A stretch of DNA of 64,000 nt, taken from contig JAXMHH010000003.1 in the NCBI GenBank assembly GCA_046346845.1, positions 1 to 64,000 on the forward strand. Direction: 5' to 3'. The position numbers and the translations under genes are program-made. Numbering within the stretch: position 1 is the stretch's first letter; each line of letters starts with the position of its first letter. Positions 20,742 to 28,529 of the stretch are shown piece after piece. The notes beneath the pieces were generated by a model that did no database searches, was not told where the DNA came from, and worked only from the letters and a program-made list of their open reading frames with translations. The DNA is from DSSB01 sp046346845 (GTDB lineage Bacteria; UBA10199; DSSB01).

Positions 20742-20777
20742 GAAAATAAAAAGCCCACCCCGTTTCCGGGATGGGCT
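20742..20777 (-). terminator. Rho-independent terminator of the Cys-rich protein gene
   Basis: Reading leftward, an 11-base-pair stem (AGCCCATCCCG paired with CGGGGTGGGCT, one A/C mismatch) with a 4-base loop is followed at once by TTTTTATTTT. It ends the transcript of the leftward gene at 20800. Its T-tract ends 4 bases before the start codon of the glycosylase gene on the same strand. Confidence 0.8.
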
Positions 20778-20799
20778 CGAAGAGTAAAATGGCAATCGA

Positions 20800-21333
20800 C
20801 TACTTTTTGCGGCGGGCGCGGAGGCGCAGCCAAGCCAGAGGCAGGGCCGAGAAGCCAAAGGCCAAGAGTCCGCTGGAGCCGCCGGAGCCCAGGGCGTTCA
20901 AGCTACAGCCAAAGCCGGAGCCCTCGAGCAGGATGCAATTATTGGCACCAGGATTCTGACCCGGCAGACAGACAGCCTGACAGGTACCACCGATGAACTG
21001 CTCCTTGCCCACCGGGCAGACAATGCATTGGCCAATGTCTTGACCGGCTTCGTTCACGCAGACACAAACTCCGTCTTGTTGCTGCTCGGGAGTACCGCCC
21101 TCTTCGCAACCCAGGTTGACGGTCTTGCATTCATTTTCGAAGCAAACTTCGCCGCCGTCGATGCCGCAACCGCTATCGTTGCAACACTCGGTGCCGTCTT
21201 TACAGGGATCACCGCCAGCGGTGCGGGAAACACTGGGAGTAAACTGAATGAATGCAACGGTCAAAACTAAAAACAATACAGGAAGAATCACATAAAAGGC
21301 CAGATTACCGTGCTTTCGAAAGAAAACTTTCAT
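20800..21333 (-). CDS. Cys-rich surface protein with C-terminal sorting-like tail
   Basis: No named domain found. The 177-residue protein has an N-terminal hydrophobic helix (about 10-31), so it is exported. A Cys-rich middle part follows, with CKDGTECCNDSGCG, CFENEC and VCVCVNEAG, like small disulfide-bonded knots. The C-terminus is tripartite: GSGFGCSLN, then a hydrophobic helix of about 17 residues (SGLLAFGFSALPLAWL) and the basic cluster RLRARRKK. This layout resembles Cys-type sorting tails such as MYXO-CTERM, JDVT-CTERM and Synerg-CTERM. The Cys in the tail would be the likely processing or lipid-attachment site. It is divergent from the first glycan-island gene with a 29-base gap and is followed by its own terminator. 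Confidence 0.7.
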   Translation of the reverse strand: MKVFFRKHGNLAFYVILPVLFLVLTVAFIQFTPSVSRTAGGDPCKDGTECCNDSGCGIDGGEVCFENECKTVNLGCEEGGTPEQQQDGVCVCVNEAGQDIGQCIVCPVGKEQFIGGTCQAVCLPGQNPGANNCILLEGSGFGCSLNALGSGGSSGLLAFGFSALPLAWLRLRARRKK

Positions 21334-21362
21334 AGAATGCCTTTCCTCTTGTAAGGATCAGG

Positions 21363-22649
21363 TTGATTAGGAGCAAACCCCCTTCTTTTCTGCGGGGACC
21401 TTTGAAAATTAGCGGTAGACGCGTCGTGACTCAAGCAAAATTTTCTAAAAATTTCATAAAAATAGATCCTACCCCCCCCTCAAAACTTGTCATTTTTTTG
21501 ACAATCGTTATTTTGATTTGTTTGTCGGTAGGTTATTCGTGGGGCATTGCGAGGCCGCGTCAGTTGATTTGGGATGAACAGCACCATGTACCTGCAGCCC
21601 AAAGTTACCTACGGGGAGACAAGAATTTGTACAGAGACTTACGGAACCCTCCCCTGGGAAAGGAATTCATCGCCCTATCCATCGAAATCTTCGGAGACAA
21701 CTACTTTGCTTATAGGCTACCCGCCGCACTTTCCGCAGCTGCAATCGGGGCCCTGCTTTTCTTGGTCGGTACTTGGCTTACTGCAAGTTGGGGGGGTGGG
21801 GCGCTCTCTCTTTTCCTCTGGATAAGTTCTAGTCTTGCATTACTGCATGCACGGCTCGGCATGTTAGATATGCCTACGTCACTATTTTTCTTCGCTGGTC
21901 TAGCTGCATTCTTGCCGGTCCTAAACAACCCCCAAGGAAAAACCAGGTGCTACTGGATCATCCTAGCCTGCTTTCTCACCGCTGCCGGTGGAATGATCAA
22001 AGTAATTGTATTTGTTTTGTATCCAATATTCGCGCTTGCGCTCTGGGAGTGCCGAATGCACTGGCCACTCCGACAAAGCCTGCCACGACTCTTGGGCGCA
22101 GCTTCTTTTTGGACATTGGCCCTTCTTCTTCTGACCTATGGAGTCATCGGGTTTTCCCCAGGGGAAATTCCAAGGCAATGGAAACTGATGCTCGACCTGC
22201 AAACGCAGCTCCATAAAGACTATTCCGGCCTATCTCGTTGGTACGAATGGTTTTGGGGCGGAGGCAGCCTTTGGTATCGTTCTAAACCCCTTCCGACGGG
22301 TATTAGTTACGCGGCTCTTTGCAAACAAAACCCCGTCCTTTGGTTTGCGGGCATATTGTCTACCATTGGAATGTTCGTTTCATGGTGTCGAAGCCGGCGT
22401 CCGACCGAATTGGCAATGGCAAGCGCTGTACTGGCCCAAATTGTCTTTTGGATGTTATTTAAGGAACAGCAGATATTGACCTACGCGTTGCCGATGGAAC
22501 CCTTTTTTTGCCTCAATTCGGCATATCTGTTAAAAAAATTGCTGAAGAACCAAAGCCATTTCTTTATTTGGGGGCTTTGCTTGGCCGGTGCGGCGTTTTT
22601 CTTCCTATGGAAAAGCTATCCCCAGGTATTGGGCACCTACATGCCCTAG
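21363..22649 (+). CDS. Family 39-type membrane glycosyltransferase (PMT_2/ArnT-like)
   Basis: A 428-residue polytopic protein with about ten transmembrane helices. It matches lipid-phosphate-sugar-dependent GT-C enzymes that work on the periplasmic face. The first outside loop carries WDEQHHVPAAQSYL, the acidic GT39 motif, and the family's RNPPLGKEFIAL follows. HARLGMLDMP in the next loop is another GT39 landmark. The start is a TTG with AAGGATCAGG before it. Length is shorter than ArnT (about 550) because the C-terminal soluble domain is missing. It is the first gene of the island and reads into the GT2 gene 42 bases downstream. That GT2 could make its donor (inference). Confidence 0.85.
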   Translation: MIRSKPPSFLRGPLKISGRRVVTQAKFSKNFIKIDPTPPSKLVIFLTIVILICLSVGYSWGIARPRQLIWDEQHHVPAAQSYLRGDKNLYRDLRNPPLGKEFIALSIEIFGDNYFAYRLPAALSAAAIGALLFLVGTWLTASWGGGALSLFLWISSSLALLHARLGMLDMPTSLFFFAGLAAFLPVLNNPQGKTRCYWIILACFLTAAGGMIKVIVFVLYPIFALALWECRMHWPLRQSLPRLLGAASFWTLALLLLTYGVIGFSPGEIPRQWKLMLDLQTQLHKDYSGLSRWYEWFWGGGSLWYRSKPLPTGISYAALCKQNPVLWFAGILSTIGMFVSWCRSRRPTELAMASAVLAQIVFWMLFKEQQILTYALPMEPFFCLNSAYLLKKLLKNQSHFFIWGLCLAGAAFFFLWKSYPQVLGTYMP

Positions 22650-22691
22650 GTCTTGCCAAAACCTTTTGGATCGGACTAGGTGACAGAATTA

Positions 22692-23522
22692 ATGATCCTC
22701 GGAAAAAAAATCGCTGTGGTAATGCCGGCCTACAATGCCGAATTTACTTTACGTAGGACCTACGAAGAAATCCCCAAGGAAATTGTTGACGACATTATCT
22801 TGGTGGATGACGCGAGCCAGGACCGAACCGCCGAGCTAGCAAAGGCCCTTGGAATCCACCATCGGGTACACCCCATCAACTTAGGATACGGCGCAAACCA
22901 AAAAACTTGCTATCAAGAAGCGTTAGATAGAGGGGCTGACATTGTCATCATGATGCACCCCGACTACCAGTACACCCCAAAATTGATCCCTGCCATGGCC
23001 GGGATGATTGCCAGCGGAATATACGATATTGTCTTAGGCTCGCGCATTCTGGGAGGAGGATCGCTGCAAGGGGGAATGCCCAGATACAAGTACCTGTTCA
23101 ACCGTCTACTGACCGCAACTCAAAACCTGTTGCTGGGCCAAAAACTTAGCGAATATCACACGGGATATCGGGCCTTTTCCAGAGATGTGCTACTTAAATT
23201 GCCCATTCTATCCAATTCAAACGATTTTGTTTTTGACAATCAGATGCTTGCTCAAGCTGCCTATTTTAATTTTCGGCTTGGAGAAATTAGCTGTCCCACC
23301 CACTACAGTGAGGAAAGCTCCTCAATTAATTTTCGCAGAAGCGTTGTCTACGGACTCGGGGTTTTGATGGTTTCGATCCAGTTTGTCTTGGCCAAGCTCG
23401 GCTGGATAAAACCGAAGATTTTTAACGACCGAATACCGGGGAGCCATTTAAATCTCCCTTCCGACTTAAGGGCCTCGCCTTACGGCGCAGAGCCGCTTAT
23501 GGCGAAGCAACCTGTTTCTTGA
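22692..23522 (+). CDS. Family 2 glycosyltransferase, polyprenyl-phosphate-sugar synthase type (copy A)
   Basis: Cytoplasmic GT-A enzyme of 276 residues. The core reads VVMPAYNAEFTL, then ILVDDASQDRT and GYGANQKTCYQEAL. The metal motif is MMHPDYQYTP, a His-Pro-Asp where most relatives have Asp-x-Asp. The late acceptor-site block is YHTGYRAFS and GEISCPTHY. About 110 of its first 140 residues match copy B at 31.2 kb, so the two are recent duplicates. I started it at ATG 22692 because copy B begins at the equivalent residue; a GTG four codons upstream is possible. Its last 26 bases overlap the convergent gene, and its C-terminal tail beyond residue ~245 is unlike copy B. Confidence 0.88.
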   Translation: MILGKKIAVVMPAYNAEFTLRRTYEEIPKEIVDDIILVDDASQDRTAELAKALGIHHRVHPINLGYGANQKTCYQEALDRGADIVIMMHPDYQYTPKLIPAMAGMIASGIYDIVLGSRILGGGSLQGGMPRYKYLFNRLLTATQNLLLGQKLSEYHTGYRAFSRDVLLKLPILSNSNDFVFDNQMLAQAAYFNFRLGEISCPTHYSEESSSINFRRSVVYGLGVLMVSIQFVLAKLGWIKPKIFNDRIPGSHLNLPSDLRASPYGAEPLMAKQPVS

Positions 23523-25092
23523 CTAAGCCGGTTTCCAGGTCGTGCAGTTTACTTTCAACGTCCCGGGTTCTTTCTTGAACCTCCAATTCACCGGGAGTGG
23601 CCAAAGAGTAAAATCGGACTCCACCTCGAGTGAATCGCAGCCGGTAATTCTCATGGAGCAGGTATTCCGCATATTCATCGTAGGGAGTTGTTAGGCGATA
23701 GGCACCATCGACGACGATATTAACTTTCTTGTCCTCAAGGGCAGCCACCAGCTCCTCGGCAGGCAATAATTTGTATTCCTTCAACTTCCGGGCGGATATC
23801 CCGCGCAAAATGGCGTGCTCCCGCATGTGATTTTCCATTCCGGGGAAAGACTGGCAGCCAGCCATGGCGGCGTAACCAGGCCACCAGGTCAAACACACTT
23901 CTCCAGGCTTGGCAAAATCTCGAAGCGCATTTACCGCCGCGTTGATATTCTGAATCTTCCATTGAGGCTCCAGACTTCCCACGGAATACAGCTCATGATG
24001 GAAAACCTTGGGTGCAAAGGCTGAATAGGCAACCAAAATTGGGGCCACCACTAGACAGCGCAAGGATGAGGTAATCCGAAGCGTCCATTCCCATACGGGC
24101 AGAGTAGCCATCACCAACAGGGGCACGATAGCCGAAAAATATTGGGTGAAGGGCATCGCGGCTGAAAGGTGAATGGAGAAATAAGCCAATACCAGAAGCC
24201 CAATAAAAAATTGATCGGAAGCAAGAAATCTACTCCACCCATCCCGGCCTCTAATCAGGAGGCCTGCATACCCGAGTACAAGTAGAAAAAAAATCTGAGG
24301 TTGAAGCAATACTTGTTTCGCAATGGAAAGCCTGAATTCCCGGCTCGAAATCCCGGGGAAAATTTTTGTATGAAAGAGCAGGTTATATTTAACAAATAGA
24401 CCCGAATCTAATGCGAGGTAATAAAACGTGGGGATTCCGCTAAGCAATAGCCCCAAGAAAAAAAGACCCAAGTTCTTCATGGTACCCGGGGTCCCACGGC
24501 TGAGGACATAACCAAGAAAAAGAAGAGGAAAAGGAGCCAGGGTCAGCCTGCTATTGACCCCCATCCCCAAGAGCAAGCCGGCAAATAACAAATACCAGGT
24601 AACCTTGCCGCCCTGCCGATTCCACAGCAAGACAAGGACAACGCTAGCGGTGAGAAAAAAAATGCTGAAAGGATGGGTTTTTATCACCGGGGCCCAAGCG
24701 AAAAAAATCCCGCTTGAAAAGAGCATCACGGAGCAAACGGCGACCACGAAAAAGCTTCGACTGATTTTTGCCGAATAATAAAGAACGAACGACGCGCCAA
24801 ACGAAGAAAGTATGGCGCAGAAAATTCTGGAGGGAAACAAGGAATACCCGAAGGCTTTTCCGATGCCAGCCAAAAAATAAGGTACCCAAGGCATTTGCTG
24901 GAAAAAGAACTCTAGATAAAGTTTCTTTCCGCTGCCGGCTAATCGGGCCGCCTCAAGATACAACCCTTCGTCGCCGTCAACATTCCGGACCAAGGCCCCC
25001 CAAATGAAGAATGAACCAATCAGTAGGGAGTTAAGAGCCACAGCCGCCCACAGGGCTTTGCCAATTTTTTCACCTTGGGTAGGTTGTTCCAT
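23497..25092 (-). CDS. Family 39-type membrane glycosyltransferase with soluble C-terminal domain
   Basis: A 531-residue protein with about ten transmembrane helices (residues 10-380), then a soluble region to the end. The first periplasmic loop carries NVDGDEGLYLEAARLAGSG, the D-E motif typical of GT39, and YLEFFFQQMPWVPYF. The soluble part includes PGEVCLTWWPGYAAMAG and ends in a Glu/Arg-rich coiled-coil-like helix. The N-terminal motif and length fit ArnT/PMT-like enzymes that use a polyprenyl-phosphate sugar. It is leftward and converges on copy A; the family-P1 gene upstream is 116 bases away. Sugar and acceptor unknown. Confidence 0.83.
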   Translation of the reverse strand: MEQPTQGEKIGKALWAAVALNSLLIGSFFIWGALVRNVDGDEGLYLEAARLAGSGKKLYLEFFFQQMPWVPYFLAGIGKAFGYSLFPSRIFCAILSSFGASFVLYYSAKISRSFFVVAVCSVMLFSSGIFFAWAPVIKTHPFSIFFLTASVVLVLLWNRQGGKVTWYLLFAGLLLGMGVNSRLTLAPFPLLFLGYVLSRGTPGTMKNLGLFFLGLLLSGIPTFYYLALDSGLFVKYNLLFHTKIFPGISSREFRLSIAKQVLLQPQIFFLLVLGYAGLLIRGRDGWSRFLASDQFFIGLLVLAYFSIHLSAAMPFTQYFSAIVPLLVMATLPVWEWTLRITSSLRCLVVAPILVAYSAFAPKVFHHELYSVGSLEPQWKIQNINAAVNALRDFAKPGEVCLTWWPGYAAMAGCQSFPGMENHMREHAILRGISARKLKEYKLLPAEELVAALEDKKVNIVVDGAYRLTTPYDEYAEYLLHENYRLRFTRGGVRFYSLATPGELEVQERTRDVESKLHDLETGLVKKQVASP

Positions 25093-25208
25093 CGATTATT
25101 TTTTTAGGGTGATCTATTCCTTTTTCACGGGTTAAACCATCACCGGTCAAAAAAAAAGCTTTTCTTTGAAAATCGAATAGAACTTTGGAAAAATCCCTGC
25201 ATATCGAA

Positions 25209-27587
25209 TCATTTTCGCAGCAGAGCGAGTGAAGCAAGTCGGATCTTACAACCGACACAAGAGGCGCTGGAGGCCGCGAGCGGCAAAAACCTTATCCCAA
25301 CCACACGATCTTCTGGGACTAAATCGAGCAATTTGAAATCGAAAGTGTATTGATGTTCGTTTCCATCCTGAAGCAATGGAACCAAAAACTCCTTTGAAAA
25401 CCTTGTTCTATTCTGGAAATCAACCTGGACTTTGGCCGCTCGGAGAGAAAGCCTGGGATCCATAGCAATTTTGAAATATACCTTTGAAAAACGACCCGAA
25501 TCGGCTTCAAGCTCCCTTTCGAATACCATCGACTGGTCCTTGCCTAGGGTTTCCAGCTCGACTGCACCAGCATCGACAGAAAGGCGACCCCCTTGAGACC
25601 TCCAGAACCGAGCCTGGTCGATTGGAAGCAATAAATCGCCCTCTTGGGGCCCGGAAAACGACTCGCCAAGCTCTGTGTTTTCCGGGCTCAGGGAGCGGTT
25701 GCCCGAAGGAATATTCGCCCCCTCCAATTCCAATTCCAGGGAGGGACTACGGAACGTTAGCCAATCGTGGATAGGGTTTTTTAGGGCATCGCTCTGAAAA
25801 ACGATTTTCACTTCCGTCCCAGCATAGGGTAACAAAGAAGCCCGCACCGGAACCCAACTTCGTTCCCTTGGCCCAAATTTACGTTTGAACAACTCGACGG
25901 GTTCTTCGCCTTCCCGGATCAGCAGAATTTTGGCGACCAAGCCGTCGGACAAGTTGGACTTGGGGGCATCGGGGCTAATTCTGACCGCCGAGTCGAAAAA
26001 GGCGTGCCTGAGATTCTCCGGAATCGTCAAGGTCCATTCAACTGAATTGGGACTGTGCAAAAACAAATCCAGCCTTCTGAAATCGTCCCACCCGTAAGGT
26101 TTTCCGTCTTCTCCGCTAATCCAACGAATGTTTGGAATCCCCAAAGATTCAAAAACACGGACCTTTGAAAGGATGAAATCCCCTTGAAGAAGCCATTTTT
26201 GCTTCTTGGCGAAAACAGAAAGTCCACTTCGCTCCAAGGGTCGGGCGAGAAAATCAAGCATCCAGAATTGACCGTTATCCCACACGAATAATTCTTTCTC
26301 GCAATATGTCGGTGCCGTTTGGTAGTTCCGCACACAGCTGGCCGATGCGGGCGCTCTAGTCTTAAGAAAAGCCGATTTGTCTTCCCAAGTCAGGTTGGAA
26401 ACACCATACGCATAGGCGGTCGATAGGAAAACCAAGGCTGTCACCAATATCTTGACCAGACTACCCAGATCCCGCCTCGGCGTTTTCCCCACCCCTTCCT
26501 GGCCAAGAAAGGCAGCTAACCCCAAGAGTCCAATCCAAAAAAACATCTCGGTACTTGAATACCAGGGGGTCAAGGTCCCCCGAAAAATAGCCACCAAACA
26601 AATATGAAGGATCCCAAAAAAGATCAGCATCAAGAATGGGCAAATGTCGGAGAGAGCTTTTCTGATCCGTGGAAGGAAAAATAATAAAGTGACGGTCAGG
26701 AGGGAAATACCTAATATTCCGAATCGAAACATCCGATCCCATTCTCCGGCATTGGCCAGCGGAAGCCCGATTCCACGTAATAAAAACACAAACCCAGAGT
26801 CGGGAAGGTTTGCGGCCACCTGATGGATTCGGGTGGCAGAATTGAGGAAAAGATAAAAAAAGTATGGCCAGCAAGCTAGGCATCCCGCCAAAATCAGACA
26901 CAAATATTGTGCGGGACGACGAAACCCCAAAAGAAGAAATCCAAAAAGGTAAATCGGCCAAGACACCACTCCACCGCCCCAGGACCAGGTCGAAATGAAA
27001 CCACCCAGGCAAGCCAGCAAGGCCCCCTTCCATCTCCCTGGATACCTCATCATGCCCCATACTCCCAACAAGAAGCCCAGATGGTTGAGGCTGATCTGCA
27101 GGCCGCCGAAATCATGCTCAAAAACGCTAATCTGGGAATAAGAAAAAACCAAAAGGGAGACTGGAACCAGCAAGAGATAATTGAATATCTCCCGAATCCG
27201 GAACCCCAGTATCAAGAAAAGCAAAATCAGTTTAAGAACAAACAGAAAGAGAACCAGGTTCAGAACGAAATAGTAGTTGAAATCCGTCATTTTCGCGGAA
27301 AAAACCTGAAAGAGCACTGGGAAAACATTTTGATGGCCGTTGGCCTGAAAAGTATCGCGAAAAAAGCCACCCCACTGGTATTCGCCGTGCAATACCCGAT
27401 CGATCAAACCAAAATATCTCAGGTCGTCGCTGGAGGGATTGTTTTCTCCGTAACGATTGACGATGCGCGCGATGCGTAGCACGGGGATGTAAGCCAGAAT
27501 GACACAAAAAATTTTGGTCACAAAAATATTGGGACCGCTTTTCCGTTCAATGCCAGAAATAATACCGGCGTCATCCCTATTTCCCAT
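25209..27587 (-). CDS. GT-C-like paralogous family P, member 1
   Basis: Unrecognised 792-residue protein, one of four paralogs in this window. About ten transmembrane helices fill residues 20-395. Loop 1 holds NNPSSDD and then FFRDTFQANGHQ, acidic and His motifs in the position expected for a GT-C catalytic loop. FEHDFGGLQISL and TWSWGGGVVSWP are strongly shared with the paralogs, as is TPWYSSTEMFFWIGL. The rest is probably periplasmic. It contains a Cys pair C418 and C429 (C-x10-C, ending APTYCE), LSVFAKKQKWLLQGDF, LHSPNSVEW and two beta-rich regions (about 510-610 and 680-790). The second ends with YTFDFKLLDL and GIRFLP, a sugar-binding-module-like look. It is divergent from a GT2 gene, 209 bases away. 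Confidence 0.75.
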   Translation of the reverse strand: MGNRDDAGIISGIERKSGPNIFVTKIFCVILAYIPVLRIARIVNRYGENNPSSDDLRYFGLIDRVLHGEYQWGGFFRDTFQANGHQNVFPVLFQVFSAKMTDFNYYFVLNLVLFLFVLKLILLFLILGFRIREIFNYLLLVPVSLLVFSYSQISVFEHDFGGLQISLNHLGFLLGVWGMMRYPGRWKGALLACLGGFISTWSWGGGVVSWPIYLFGFLLLGFRRPAQYLCLILAGCLACWPYFFYLFLNSATRIHQVAANLPDSGFVFLLRGIGLPLANAGEWDRMFRFGILGISLLTVTLLFFLPRIRKALSDICPFLMLIFFGILHICLVAIFRGTLTPWYSSTEMFFWIGLLGLAAFLGQEGVGKTPRRDLGSLVKILVTALVFLSTAYAYGVSNLTWEDKSAFLKTRAPASASCVRNYQTAPTYCEKELFVWDNGQFWMLDFLARPLERSGLSVFAKKQKWLLQGDFILSKVRVFESLGIPNIRWISGEDGKPYGWDDFRRLDLFLHSPNSVEWTLTIPENLRHAFFDSAVRISPDAPKSNLSDGLVAKILLIREGEEPVELFKRKFGPRERSWVPVRASLLPYAGTEVKIVFQSDALKNPIHDWLTFRSPSLELELEGANIPSGNRSLSPENTELGESFSGPQEGDLLLPIDQARFWRSQGGRLSVDAGAVELETLGKDQSMVFERELEADSGRFSKVYFKIAMDPRLSLRAAKVQVDFQNRTRFSKEFLVPLLQDGNEHQYTFDFKLLDLVPEDRVVGIRFLPLAASSASCVGCKIRLASLALLRK

Positions 27588-27796
27588 GGAGATTCTCTGA
27601 ATAATATTCGAAGGAAAATATTTGCCTTCTCGAAATTTTAACCTATGTAGGGGTTTTGAATACGTTCAAGTGGATTTTTTCATGTTCCCAAAGACTACCC
27701 ATGCATTTCGAAAAAATCAGCCGTTCCGGCTACACCACAAATTACTCGAGCATCAGACAACCCCAGCGGGGCAATTAACAAGCCAATGGAGCCCAG

Positions 27797-28513
27797 GTGA
27801 TATCCTCCGTTTCCATCATAATTCCAGCCTATAATGAGGAAAATCGCCTTCCCCATTCCCTTAAAATAATAGCCGATTTTTTTCATGGCAAGCCGTTCAA
27901 TTACGAAATCATCGTTGTCGATGACGGCAGTTCTGACGGAACCTATTCTGTTGCTGAGAAATTCGCCGCAACTAATTCCAAGATCCAGCCGCATCGCCTT
28001 CAAAAGAACTCGGGAAAAGGCGCAGCCCTAGCAGCGGGGGTGGCCCGGGCCGCTTGCGAGTGGGTGCTAATTTACGACGCCGATAGCGCGACTCCTATCG
28101 GCGAATTATTAAATTTTATTAAAGCCGCCCCCCTACCGAATCAGATTCTCATCGGAAGCAGGGCCGTTGGAAGCTCAAAGATACTGTGTCATCAGCCTTT
28201 ATCCAGAAGGGTGCTAGGGAAAGGCTTCGCAACCATTCGAAAACTTCTGGTGGGCCTTCCTGATATCGAAGACACTCAATGCGGCTTCAAGCTTTTTCAC
28301 CAAACAGTGGCGCAATCACTATTCTCCACGCTAAAAACGCCAGGATTTCTGTTTGACGTTGAAGTACTTGGCAAAGCCCGCGCCTTGGGCTTGCAAATCC
28401 AGGAAATCGGCGTTCAATGGTCGGACGTTCCTTTCTCTAAGGTGAGGGTGTCCAAGGAATTATTTCAAACCTTGAAAAATTTACTGGAAATTAGGCGATT
28501 ACTGAAAAGTTAG
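27797..28513 (+). CDS. Family 2 glycosyltransferase, ALG5/dolichyl-phosphate-glucose-synthase-like
   Basis: A 238-residue soluble GT-A enzyme. It opens VSIIIPAYNEENRL, followed by IIVVDDGSSDGT and NSGKGAALAAGV, then the metal motif IYDADSATP. Later GLPDIEDTQCGFKLF and FLFDVEVL are characteristic of enzymes that load glucose or a similar sugar onto polyprenyl phosphate. The length fits the short ALG5-like group without membrane anchors. The GTG start is set by GGAG six bases upstream. It reads divergently from P1 and converges on P2 with a 16-base gap, so it could serve either as donor synthase. Confidence 0.88.
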   Translation: MISSVSIIIPAYNEENRLPHSLKIIADFFHGKPFNYEIIVVDDGSSDGTYSVAEKFAATNSKIQPHRLQKNSGKGAALAAGVARAACEWVLIYDADSATPIGELLNFIKAAPLPNQILIGSRAVGSSKILCHQPLSRRVLGKGFATIRKLLVGLPDIEDTQCGFKLFHQTVAQSLFSTLKTPGFLFDVEVLGKARALGLQIQEIGVQWSDVPFSKVRVSKELFQTLKNLLEIRRLLKS

Positions 28514-28529
28514 ATAATAAGCGAATGTC

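Noticed and set aside
26907..27479. Open frame of 190 codons opposite P1
   Set aside because: Basic, repetitive shadow composition with no homology cues, and it overlaps a conserved paralog region.
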